DNA from: Panaeolus papilionaceus
Taxonomy: Eukaryota > Basidiomycota > Agaricomycetes > Agaricales
Direction of reading: 5' to 3'
Assembly: GCA_015501605.1 (NCBI GenBank)
Contig: JADNRZ010000024.1
Span: 62,001 to 126,000, forward strand
Length of the DNA stretch: 64,000 bases
Below the pieces are notes generated by a model, which saw nothing but the letters and a program-made list of their open reading frames with translations, was not told the origin of the DNA and did not search any database. Below are positions 35,317-46,042 of the stretch, one piece after another. The stretch's first letter is position 1; each line of letters begins with the position of its first letter. The translations under genes and the position numbers were made by a program.

Positions 35317-36107
35317 ATGTCCTTCTCCCAACTCTTTGACATTGTTCCGTCCTCACAATCTCCTCCTCAGGAGTCTATCCCATCTTCTCAAGACCTGTGC
35401 ACTTGCGGAAACCAGGCTGCTCACTGGGACGACACCAGCCATATTCACACCAATCTCCCAGCCAGATGCCTATTGTATCTCTCGACGCCTGGGGGTACAC
35501 AAGAGGATCTTGGTCAGTACATTTATGCTTACTGTGCAGGCAAACTTGGTGCTGACTTACCTCCACAACAAGATCATGCGCCGCTTGCTGGATCCCATCC
35601 TGTAGCTCCCCCCGTCCAGCCCACCAACACCACCATCCTGCCGTGTGCCTCATCTAAGCCTCAAACTGTCGACCTGCACCTGTCACGCATATAAAGGCCG
35701 AGCCGCTCGACGATCTGCTGGTTCCTGATCAAGCTCCGAATGATGTCCCAGCTGCTGCTCCTGCTCTCATCGACAACCCCAACCCCAACCCCAAACCTGA
35801 CGTCGCTCCTGCATATGTTGGTGAGGACGTTGCCAACTTCTTCAATCTCCCCCATGTCGCAAATAATAGAGTTCGGGCTGTTGCACGTAATCAAGAGGAC
35901 ACAGCTGACAACGATGGAGCTGAGGTACATCCTCCCCATGCAGGTAATGGAGCTGGGGAGGATGTTGGTCAAGTACACAATGCTCATGACGTCGTTATGA
36001 GGACCACAGATGAAGAAGAGGATATCAGTTGGATGAAGAGGAAGCGGGGTGCTGATGGATTCCAAGTCGACGAAACCAGAAGCTGGAAAAAAACCAAGGT
36101 ATGTTAG
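35317..36107 (+). CDS. hypothetical protein, two frames probably joined by an intron
   Basis: Not recognised. The start AAAATGTCC is in good context. The first frame (35317-35694) begins MSFSQLFDIVPSSQS and includes CTCGNQAAHWDD. A second frame, open from about 35658 to a stop at 36107, gives AEPLDDLLVPDQAPNDVPAA, an NPNPNPKPD repeat, acidic segments and the basic WMKRKRG near the end. A splice or frameshift is needed near 35600-35690, but I could not fix a convincing donor and acceptor. The composition (acidic with basic patches) suggests a nuclear protein; this is inference only. Confidence 0.4.
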
Positions 36108-36467
36108 CACACTTCAACACAAAAGATCTCATACTCACATTTGTTCAAGAAAACGACTTCCACCATTAGTATCAAGGGAAATGGAGGTATAAAGATGACC
36201 GTGAACTTTTGATTATTGTTAATATTATTTTAATACTAGACAATAGTAGATACATACCTCAATAAATAATTGTCGCCTGCAGAAGCTTTTCATCTACTGC
36301 GGAGGGAATAACCGATGAGGGACTTGAGGAGCACATCCGAACTGATTCCAGAATTGTTGACAGTAGAATTGTGCGATTGCACCTTCAAATTGTGATCCCC
36401 TTGTGGTGCTGATAGAGCTGGGCTGATGTCGAGTCGAAAGCTGGCTGGTTAATTCTGGGCAACCAGG
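36108..36467. other. intergenic, nothing recognised
   Basis: 360 bases with no frame, repeat or splice pattern that can be supported. Confidence 0.4.
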
Positions 36468-37420
36468 TCAAGATTTCATCACTTTGGCGACATTAATGAG
36501 ATACTCCAGTCGCTCTTCTAGACTGTCGGCAGCAAGTCCTACATTGCGGGAGGGGCGAATGACGACTTTGAAGATTCCTGGTGAGAAGCACTGCTGAATG
36601 ACTGACTCCCGGTCAAAGAGTTGTTCCTTACTCCGACGTGCATGATTAGGGTGGAGTTCAGTTGTGAGGCAGCGATCTAATGCAATGAACTCCAGGTGGA
36701 AGTTCAACTTGTACAGAGACCAAAGAATTTGTCAGACAATCTCAGTGGGTAGTGGTTGGCCAGCTGGGTATGTCGTACCTTCCCAGCTAGGTGGTCTGGC
36801 AGCCAATAACTGGACTTGAACACCAGTTGAAAAAGGAGTTGTGTCATTATATACGAGCTTCTCGTAAAGCTTGCGACAACATTGTGCGGTGTGGCTCTGA
36901 CCAGTGGGAGGATTGCTGAGATCAAGATTCAAAAGCTCCCTCCATTCCTGTGAGCTGAGAGCACCGCCATCATCAGCAAACCGGAATTTAGCTGGTATGC
37001 CAGTGGAATGGCTAAAATGTACTGCAATGGCAAAGATTTACCATCATGTAAAGTGGGGGCATTCCGAACTCCAAAAGGTGTCACAAGATTGGCAAATTCA
37101 CCAACCTTGGGAACCTTGCCAACTGTTGATCACCCTCATGAACCATACCAAGGATGTCTACCATTGTAAAACCTGTGAGAATAGATGACAATATAATCTC
37201 TGCTTAGGTTTATGGCATCATACATGATAAATAAGGATAGCAAATGAGCAAAGGTCAGGATTGCATCATTTTCCAGAAACATTCTTACTCCACCATATGG
37301 TTGAATACGAGATGGCAATTTAAATTGGTATTGAGCAGCCCATGTGGCTCAAAAATAACACCAATACGGTGTACATACAGTGATTGTGGGCATGATTGGA
37401 TCCCAGATTTCTTGCGGTTG
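36468..37420 (-). pseudogene. decayed hypothetical gene with in-frame TGA
   Basis: Not recognised by name. On the minus strand, one frame runs through HSTGIPAKFRFADDGGALSS, then YPAGQPLPTEIV, a TGA at 36734-36732, then QILWSLYKLNFHLEFIALDR and GLAADSLEERLEYLINVAKV. The residues on both sides of the TGA read as one continuous domain, so the stop is a mutation, possibly CGA to TGA. Upstream segments (LPSRIQPYGGVRMFLENDAI near 37318-37250) are in other frames and may be earlier exons. I consider it a dead copy of a fungal-specific family. Confidence 0.6.
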
Positions 37421-37639
37421 GTCATGAAATAAATAGATAGAAAAACATGTCATTATTATTTAATAGAAATTTACATTAGAACTCAAAACAATATTCGACT
37501 AGAGTATTAATTAATCATAAGAAGGGGTGTTCAAAACCATGAGCCAATTAATATTCTCCATAGTGCTGTCCAGTACATAACTAAATGGTGAAAATTTGGA
37601 GGAAGAAATGAGTGGAAATGGCACACTAGCATGTCATGA

Positions 37640-37967
37640 GTCACCCAGGGAACGTCATGGGTAACCCTTGGGTACAAAATCGCTGACCCGGACCCGTACC
37701 TGTGGCGTACCCTACCTGTGTACCCACGGGTATTCCGTGCAAAACAAGCTCGAGAACATCCAAAACGGACAACCTTTGGGCAAGATATGGCTGAAATACG
37801 AAGCCTTTCGTATTTCGAGCATATCTTGCTCAATTCTGCACCGTTTCGGGCGCTCTTGGGCTCGTTTTGAAGCTCACGGGTACACTGAAGCCAACCTGTA
37901 CCCGTACCCGCGCCTAACCCAACCTGCGACCCGTCCGGGTTGGGCATACCCTTGACTTCCCCTAGTC
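37640..37967. mobile_element. candidate small ACGGGTA-rich element
   Basis: Imperfect inverted ends: AGGGAACGTCATGGGTAACC on the left and GGTATGCCC..TCAAGGG..TTCCCC-type sequence on the right. Dense ACGGGTA/TACCCGT units lie near both ends, as in the element at 27884. The flanks GTCATGAG and GTCATGAT could be a decayed 8-bp duplication. Exact borders are uncertain. Confidence 0.45.
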
Positions 37968-38537
37968 ATGATGTTTGAAAAGTGGAGGTTTTTCTTTGAA
38001 AATACAGTTTTAATTTAGTGGCAACAATTGCGAAAAATTAAAAGTGAACCATACCTGAACCCTTCAAATGAACCAACCCATGAGCAGAGAACTGTACCTA
38101 TAAAGTTTAAATAGGCTGTTAATGCTGAGAGATATGAGAAGTAAGCCAGTCATACCTGATATTATTCTAGCTCAACTGGCCTGCCTTAAGGGAAATTAAG
38201 AGGAATCGTGGTGAGTTAAGTGAGAGAGGTAGCATGAGGGTTCTTGAACTTCATTCTGATTATGAACCAACTATCACGTGTAGTGTTCATAAGCATCACA
38301 GGTGTGACAGTGTGCTGTACTGAGCTAAACTTAAAACTAAGAGGGAGCGAAATGGAGGTCATATGACTACGGTTGTGAAACGGAGGTCATGTGATAAGGA
38401 AGCAAGATGAAAAAGGAATGAATCTAATCTAATAGTCCATTGAACAATACTAATCGAATAATTACAACACATCTGACATAGATATATACTGAACAAGAGG
38501 GAACCATTGGTAGCCACTGTACAAATTCTCTACAACC
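37968..38537. other. AT-rich intergenic, nothing recognised
   Basis: No frame longer than about 60 codons, no repeats that stand out, and no splice chain. Confidence 0.4.
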
Positions 38538-40222
38538 CGATGGCGTTTGTTTAAACAAATTTCAACAATACGAGGAAATTTCATTTAATCAATTTTTGAT
38601 TAAACAGCACATGGCACATTCATCAGCAGCGGAAATAGCCACCAGTTGGTGCATCGTTTAAATGATAGTGTTATTTCTGATTCCGTTTAAATAGTATGCT
38701 TTAAACAGAGTAATTAAACAACAAATAATCATTAAACAAAATTATTATTTAACTGAATGATTAAATATCGATTGAATACAAAATGGGATTATATGTCAAT
38801 TAAACGACATTCCAGGAATCATTTGAACACCTGTTGTCAATGAATATTTGAATGCAAGCAAGGGTCTTGACAGAACATGATTGAAGGAATGTGAGAGAGG
38901 GAGAGTCAGTGTACTAAAAAATTGTGAGTTTATGAGATGTGTTGGAGAGAGGAAGGGTGGGCGACAGAGCAGGGAGGAGGTATGTATGAGGAATAATGAG
39001 GGTACCTGTCAAGTCGCAAGTCGTCAATGCCAGTCCTCTCGATGCAAGCTTTAATAGTTTTAAGCATACCTGCCCACTTGATGGGAACAAACATGATCAT
39101 GAGAAACCATTCAAAGGGTTGGTTTGTTGAGACTGAAGGCAAGGAAATCGAGTGCTTACAACTGGGCACACGCTCAGGCTCGTGCACATGTGGGGAATGG
39201 GCTGCCGAAAAAGGTTAATTACTGTGCCATGTGGTGTAGCTTGCAATGTGAGAGTGTGAAATCAGGCGCTTGACTTGCGTTGAAGGTTTAGAAGACGACA
39301 TACAGGCTTGATGTGAGTAGTAGGTGGGGAGGGAGAGGCAAATGGGATTGGATTTTCCGATCAGTCAAGCGGACGGGCAAATAGCACCAAATATTAAACG
39401 AACTATTCTCGTGATCGTGTGTATGAGATTGTATTCAAGCACTACACCTTCGTTAAACTTGTTTGGCGCTTTCTCTCACTCTCTCTTGACCACCATTCTC
39501 ATCTTCGCAACTTTACACAGATGCTCGCTCTGGTCGCATCTTTTCACGTCTCCCCAGATATGTATGCCACCACAGAACCATGGTAAGTCTGATCAATTAT
39601 TTGCTGTGCCTCCCTTATAGCCTGACGCTGTCTCTTCTCCCGGACGTTACAGCAATACAGGCTCTTGGAATCACTCAGGTATGCATCAGATTCAATATTA
39701 CTGTGAACCTTACTGATGTTGTGACATGTGTGCAGGCCCTCTATGATCAACCAGAACCCCCATCACACCGTTTCATCCTCCCTCTTTTAATCATTCGGTA
39801 CATTTCCCTGCTTATAATATCCTTTTCACTGTTTCGGACTTCAACCAATACACCCCTCCAAATCCTCTCCCTCCCTCTTGGAACTGTCGTTTTTTGTCAC
39901 TTCCTGTCATTTGTTTAACCATTGTATTCATTTAAACACAACTGTTTATTTCATTTAATCACCTGTTTAACTGTTGTATAAGCATGTATACTAGTATCGT
40001 TTAAACACATTTAATCAATCTTCAGTTAATCAAGTTCCTGCTATGTGCACGTTTAAACATTCCAATGTTTAAACATCTGTTTGAAGGGTCTTCTTGTTTA
40101 AATGAAAATCATATGAAGTGACCAGTGTATAGAGCATGTATTATTTAAATGGATGTTTAATCAAATTATGTTTAAACGAAAAAAGCTTGTATTGTTGAAC
40201 CGTTTATAACCAATCACCATCG
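38538..40222. mobile_element. candidate 1.7-kb element with GTTTAAA subterminal clusters
   Basis: Ends share CGATGG and, about 30 bases in, TTCAACAATAC in inverted orientation. The first about 270 bases and the last about 300 bases carry at least a dozen copies each of GTTTAAA, GTTTAAT or TTAAAC variants, while the middle has few. This matches subterminal repeats of a DNA transposon. The middle holds short frames, one reading FEWFLMIMFVPIKWAGMLK on the minus strand near 39130-39070, with no known transposase. No target duplication was found. Confidence 0.5.
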
Positions 40223-40733
40223 TATTTTTGAAATTCTATGCCATGCTCACCCTCCAAAATTTAAAGTCCCTGAGATGCTGAGATGCTGTGTTGCTGCAGT
40301 TGCCTAGCACACTGTGTAAACCGGTATTGTACAATGGTCATTGTGACCACATTAATTTTTCTGTTGATACAAACCCTGAGGTCCTTACTGATGCAATACA
40401 TATTTTTGTTGAATAAATGGTCATGAAATTATTTGTAGTGCTATTTGAGACACGAAACATATATGGAGCATTGCTAGGTATTCCTGATAATTAGAAATGC
40501 CTTGGAATAATACAAGTAGCTTTTGGGCACTACATAAGGCAGACTAAGGCTTGTAGATGCCTTGCAAGGTGTTTCCAATAATTTTGAAAACCTTAAGAGG
40601 CCCCACTAACCTTGCGAAAGTTCATGAACTTAAGTTAGATGCTTAATGTGTCTTTATCATTAGTATTGCCTCTAATTGGTCTTGTATAGTCGACTTAGCC
40701 TGATATGTCCAAATTAGGAGTGTTTTGGATTAC
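40223..40733. other. intergenic, nothing recognised
   Basis: AT-rich stretch between the GTTTAAA element and the truncated gene at 40734. The 3' part of that gene family is expected here but is not seen. Confidence 0.4.
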
Positions 40734-42559
40734 CTGGCTAAAACCGGTTCGCTGATGATCTGTACCAATAAAACCTTCCCAGATCATCCGAATGTGAAGC
40801 CAGGTTGTGATGTAGGCATGCATATTTTTCGAGCCAAGGAAAAGCTTCGGGTCGGGAAGCGCATATCGTGAGTCGCACTTCTCAACATCTGCAATTGTTG
40901 ACCTAGAATAGGCAACAGACCCAACTGCATCAACCCATGCAGAAATTCTGTATGGGCTGTAGATGCTTTCAACAGGCTCAAAAGGATTGCGACCTGAGAG
41001 CTGCATGTTCGCTAAGAAAAAGACGGAAGCGTTACTAATTTAAATTGAATGAAAGATGAGATTGACCACTTACCATTTGGATTGGAAGGTGGTCGCCTCT
41101 GTCGATTCCAGTTCAACGATTGGGTGCTGGAGGATGCTGGATAAGGGTTTCGGGGTTAGCACCAGTGTACCGATATATTTAGCTTATACATACCCACTGG
41201 ACATTCTTGTGGAGATGCCTGAGAGGGTCCACTGCAATGAGATGTGGTTCCCCGAGAGGGACCTTGGATGGAGTTTAAACTTGAAGGTTGGGGGTTTGGC
41301 AAAGAATTTACAGCTAAGACAGAGGAAATTAGTAAAAACAAATATAATAATAATATAGAACAAATACTTACTTGGTCGTCGTTCAAAAGGGTTTTGACTT
41401 GTGAGGCAGCTGAGCACAAAGAGATATATGGCAGTGTAGCAACCTTCACCAATCATATCCCCCTCATAGATAGTTGGAAAGGGCGGGTCATGGTCTACCA
41501 TTGACAGAGCAGAGCCAGGCATCATCATCTCCACAACTGAAAGGACGTTACAAATTAAAGGCACTCCATCCCACTCTTCAACGTACCAGACAGGAATGCC
41601 AGCATGGAAAAGACACTGAGCTGATTCTGCATCCATTGTGAAAGCACCAACAAGATCGTCAACTTCATGAGAATTGCGGTAGACGCTGTCCAGTCGATGC
41701 TGATATGTTGTTGAGTAGCAAAGGAATCCTTCAAGGTGTAGACAATGACATTGGAACTCTGTGATGTTGAAGACCATTTCAGTGTATGAGGTCTTGAGAG
41801 AAGATAAGCAGATGAATGCGTTGGTGATTCTGTTCTGCAGCACGTAGGCTGACTCAGTAGCAAAATCGCTTGGCTTTGGTGACAACAAGGTGTAGGTAGA
41901 GACGGCAGCAAGGAGGGAGTCTTGCCTAACTCTGAGCAACTCCAACTTAGTTCCAACCAGACTTCCCAGACCAGTGACAATGCCGGTACGGGATGGGACA
42001 AAATCATGTGTTGACAGATCCCACCACAAAATGGCGAGAGGGTCTTGGTTGTTGGTAGGACGTTTGGGAATAGTTGGAAGATGTGCGTATTTGGGGGCAA
42101 GGAATTGTGGCCATTGGCAATGATCCTCAAGACCATAGCGTAGATTGGTGCGGAGGCGAACACTGCAAAATCCAATGGGTGGGAGAGGAACAAAATTCTG
42201 GTTGGGTGTGGTGACCACATAATGCTTTCCATGATGCTGCAGGTGCGCTGCCACACGACCATCCAGAGCGCTGAGAGGTTCTAAAAATTAGTTTGAGTAA
42301 CGGTATTTGAGGAGGATATGATGCTGTCCTTACTGTTTGGATTGCGTGCAATGAGTATGTTGTTGGTTTGAAATTCCGTCATTGGACAGCTTGAAACTTG
42401 AGAAATCTATGTCAGAAATATTTTAGCATTTCTAGAACACGTAGATGAGGACAATGTGAGCGCACCTTGTATTCTAGATTGTCCGATTATGTGGTGTGAG
42501 TGAACATGTTTTTGGTAGAGCGCAGTATCCAGGGTGTTGGCAACACGAGAAACGCTCAT
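40734..42559 (-). CDS. hypothetical fungal-specific protein, 3' end missing
   Basis: Member of a family repeated at 60693-61432; function unknown. Minus-strand exons: one starting at Met 42559 (MSVSRVANTLDTALYQKH), one near 42410-42334, then 42280-41372, 41313-41194, 41136-41074 and 41011-40734. Conserved stretches are PLSALDGRVAAHLQHHGKHY, LQNRITNAFICLSSLK, QCHCLHLEGF, FTMDAESAQCLFHAGIPVWY followed by VEEWD, and SRYALPDPKLF in the last exon. The phase between the 42334 donor and the 42280 acceptor does not fit, so either the first exons are mis-modelled or a frameshift is present. After 40734 (TGFSQ, good GT donor) no further exon is found next to the GTTTAAA element, suggesting 3' truncation. 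Confidence 0.6.
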
Positions 42560-42739
42560 CAACCAAAGAGCAGCAGTTATCCCTAGCCCAACACGAAGTC
42601 AAGACTAGCTGAAAAACTGCATGGTAGACACACAGTCCACCATGGTATCCATCCAGTAACGCACTCTGTCACAAAGACATAGTAAACGATAGAGCCCATG
42701 GCAGCCCTCCACAATGCAAACGTGCAAGACATGCAGCGA

Positions 42740-42850
42740 GACAGAGTCAACAGGACGATGCGAAATCAATCCTTCTGGGCGATACGAAATCAACCCATAG
42801 CACATAGGATAGAAAAGGGGCAATACGAAATCATTCCCCATGAAGAAAGA
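42740..42850 (+). repeat. GATACGAAATCA motif array, left of the palindrome
   Basis: Three close copies: GATGCGAAATCAATCC, GATACGAAATCAACCC and AATACGAAATCATTCC, plus weaker relatives (GCGCGAAGCCAACCC). The reverse complement TGATTTCGTATC recurs in an array on the other side of the palindrome (47766-48106), so the two arrays are mirror images around 45460. A minus frame of 139 codons covers this array but looks unlike a real gene. Confidence 0.7.
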
Positions 42851-43190
42851 AAGTGGGAGGCGCGAAGCCAACCCGATAGAAAGTGAGTGTGTTAGAGACA
42901 TTCCGAGCTCACCAAGGTTGATCGATGTTGTAGAAGGGGACAGCGAGTCGTTGTTGGTGTTGATGGTGGAGTCAAGGAGATGATGGCTGTCGCAGTCTGA
43001 CTCTTTGTCAATGTTTGTTTTCATGCATCACGTGAACCATTGATCTGATCATGTCTGACACTTAACGCTCTGTTCACTCTTCAACGCAGACATCCATCTA
43101 TGCCACCCTCAACCTCCCGTCTATCAACTACATCCCTTCTTCATCTACACCTGGGACTTCAGCCATAGAAGCTAGATGATTACATCAAGT
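42851..43190. other. spacer between left array and palindrome
   Basis: Contains TCATGCATCACGTGAACC and no gene or repeat that can be supported. Confidence 0.4.
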
Positions 43191-44878
43191 CTGCAAACTG
43201 GCAGTCTGCTCGATCCAATCAGGACTGCCAAATTGCAGTGGGCCTTTTGGCAGAGAGATTTCGTCGTAGGGGGGGGTGGGGGTTAGGGGGAGGGGGGGTG
43301 GGTATGAGGGGGTATGAGGAGCATATATGGATGATTTTCCGGGGGTAGGAGGATGGGTAGGGGTGTTGGGGATAGGGGGGATGGATGGGGGGATACTGGA
43401 TAGGGGCTGATGGCTTATCTGGCTGGGTGGGGGTTGGGCAAATGTTGTTGGATAGATATGATATGGGTATGGGGGCGTAGAGAAAAAAATCAGGATCCCG
43501 GAATGGGTATTTTCGGGGTGGGGGGATCAGTGGTTGGCGAGCAATTAAGGAAATACACTCTCAGAGCCAGACACAAATCAAAATAAATCGAAAAAATAAT
43601 ATAAATCATGAATAGCGCACTCAATTCTGCTCCGATTGGGCTGAAATTTTGAACGCAGCCTCCCACATATGATCCCCATCGATCCTTAAAAAATGTTTTT
43701 TTACATGGGTCACTTGAAAAGCCCCTATCTTTGGCCCAAACAGTATCCTGCTCCATATTGCACCGCTCTGGGCACTATTTTGGGTGATCTATATATCGTT
43801 AGAAAGCTATTAACAGCCTCCATAAGATCCCACCATCCGATCTGCCAATTTGTACCAGCATCCCAGCAGATCAGGTTCGCTTTTTCCGCTTTTTCAGCCC
43901 CTATTCCCTCTACTACAATTATTTCCTCAATATTGCTTCGCTTTTGGCACTATTTGGGGGGGTATATATACCACTAGAAAGGTATACACTATATCTATCT
44001 ATTCATGTGGTCCGATCTGCCAAATGTGGCCACAGAAGCAGCAGATCTGCTCTGGTTATTGTGCATTGATTAAATGAGCCCCTATTTACAAATCAAATCT
44101 TCGTCCTGATCAGGAATATTAGATGTCATTGATCCCATTTAATCTCATCAATCCTCATTAATTAGCTTCGCTTTTTTGGGAAATTGGTATCACTGATCTG
44201 CTTTCAGGCACAAATGACATCACACTAATTAATATTCCTCCCCCATCATTATTGCAGCATTTATTCCACCGCTTTTTGGCACTTTTATATGGATATATAT
44301 ATATCACTAGAAAGCTACAGTTGTCTAGTATTTGAATCTGATTATTACTTAGTTAATTCCCTCCAGTAGATTACCCAAAACAGCTCCGCTTTTTTGATAA
44401 TCAATAGCCCCTATTTATTAATAGCATTATTACTGCTGCATTTTCCACCACTTTTTTGGCTCTTTTTCTGCACACCATATATACCATTAGAAAGCTATAA
44501 GTGTCTAGTTTAAGAATCTATCATTATATTATCACTATCCTCACTGGGGACTGCACCATTCAATTTCGCTTTTTTGGTAATTAAATTAGCCTCTATCTTT
44601 AATTACATTTCTTTGTGCACCATTTGTATTTATTCCCTTTATGATTTTAATTGACATATATATATCAATGGAAAGCTACAATTGCCTACTTTCAGAATCT
44701 GAAAACAGAATGGAAATGTTGTGCTTGTGGATGGAGCAATTGCATTTAGCATTTTGGGTACCAGAGCGTGGGAACACCACTTGATCCTCCTTCTCCTCCT
44801 CCCCCCTCCGCTTTTTTGGCTTCATTTCTCCACTCCCCTTGCAGCTACTGACCTGAAACTTGGCGCACCTCTTCATAT
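43191..44878 (+). repeat. left arm of the palindrome
   Basis: Contains a G-rich outer zone (43268-43480), a TA- and T-rich inner zone, and a diverged repeat with about 175-bp spacing marked by ATATATA..ACTAGAAAGCTA. The marker falls at about 43801, 43976, 44308, 44488 and 44670, with GCTTTTTTGGCAC-type runs before it. Confidence 0.85.
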
Positions 44879-46042
44879 ACCATACATATAGCTATGTCCC
44901 CGCTTATATACAAATTGAAAAGGGTCCACTCATTCTATTCACCAATTACATATCAAAATACCATATTTGCACCATATATACCCAATAATACATTCTTTTG
45001 GGGCCTCTACCATTGAAAAAACTTTTGAATATTACCCATAACATGTAAAAGCATTGAATTTGATACTCAACCGCTTCAAAAGTTCAAGCAACAGAATAGA
45101 AACCACTAAATACTACCTCAGGGTAGGCAGAACAGTAATTTGCGAATATCTTCATTAATATTGACCGCTTCAACATGCTCCAAACTGTTCTCAGAACGCT
45201 TCAATTGTGCCTTCAAAAGTAGCCCACCCCCAAAGAATTCTGAGCAGATCTCAAAATCGTTCAAATTTCCACTGATAAGCTTATGACAGAGGATCAGAGA
45301 CAAAATAATTTAATCAGAACATACAGATACATGGAGAGACATGATATGTAATGTTCACAAAAGGTTTGAAGTGATTTGGATGATTGTGGAAGGGTAGAGC
45401 CTAAAAAAGCGGTCAGAAGGAGTTTGATGTAGTGGTGATTATGTGTATTCTTGAAACATCCAGCATCAACTATGATGGTCACACACCATTTTGAACCTAC
45501 AGATGGCTACACTTGTCCAAATCACTTGGGGTTTTTTGCATCGTGTAACTAGAGTTAATATATTGGTTTCCTGCCAGTTGTGAAGTATAAATAGGACTGC
45601 TATGGTATAGTAAAGTGCAGAATAGTGTATTTTCAGGTCTGCATTTGTGTATGGTCAATATTACAAATGTGGCTCAATATATCGGGTGGTGGGCTGTGTA
45701 GAACATTAAATATGGTGTATATGAACCCTTTGACAATGCTAGAGATGTATATATGTAGTGAAATACTAATGGATAAAGCCATAGGACGCCAGACTAACAG
45801 GTATATGCATTTTGCTAATTCTACATGCAAATATAGGTATATATAATGCACTTTCATTGGATTTCAGATCCCCAGCATGCAATATTGATATAGGAATATC
45901 ATTTACTGGCATACATTATACAGAAGCATTACATTTTGGTGCGCTTTTTTGAGAATTAAAGGGATTATGGATTAATATGCTGATAGAATGCAAGATAGTT
46001 GGTATTTCCACTATTGGGCCGGTGACAGTCATTTAATAATGC
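44879..46042. other. spacer of the palindrome
   Basis: 1.16 kb of AT-rich unique sequence. Small frames at 45118-45303 minus, 45294-45482 minus and 45625-45846 plus (61-73 codons) show no domain. No transposase or RNA gene is recognised. Confidence 0.6.

Noticed and set aside
42605..43024. 139-codon minus frame covering the GATACGAAATCA array
   Set aside because: It is mostly translation of the short-motif array (repeated SYRPEGLISHRP type residues) and shows no domain. It might supply an upstream exon of the 40734-42559 gene, but no splice evidence supports this.
43490..43756. 88-codon frame present in both palindrome arms
   Set aside because: Identical because the arms are identical; no homology, low-complexity composition, and overlapped by an equally open frame on the other strand.
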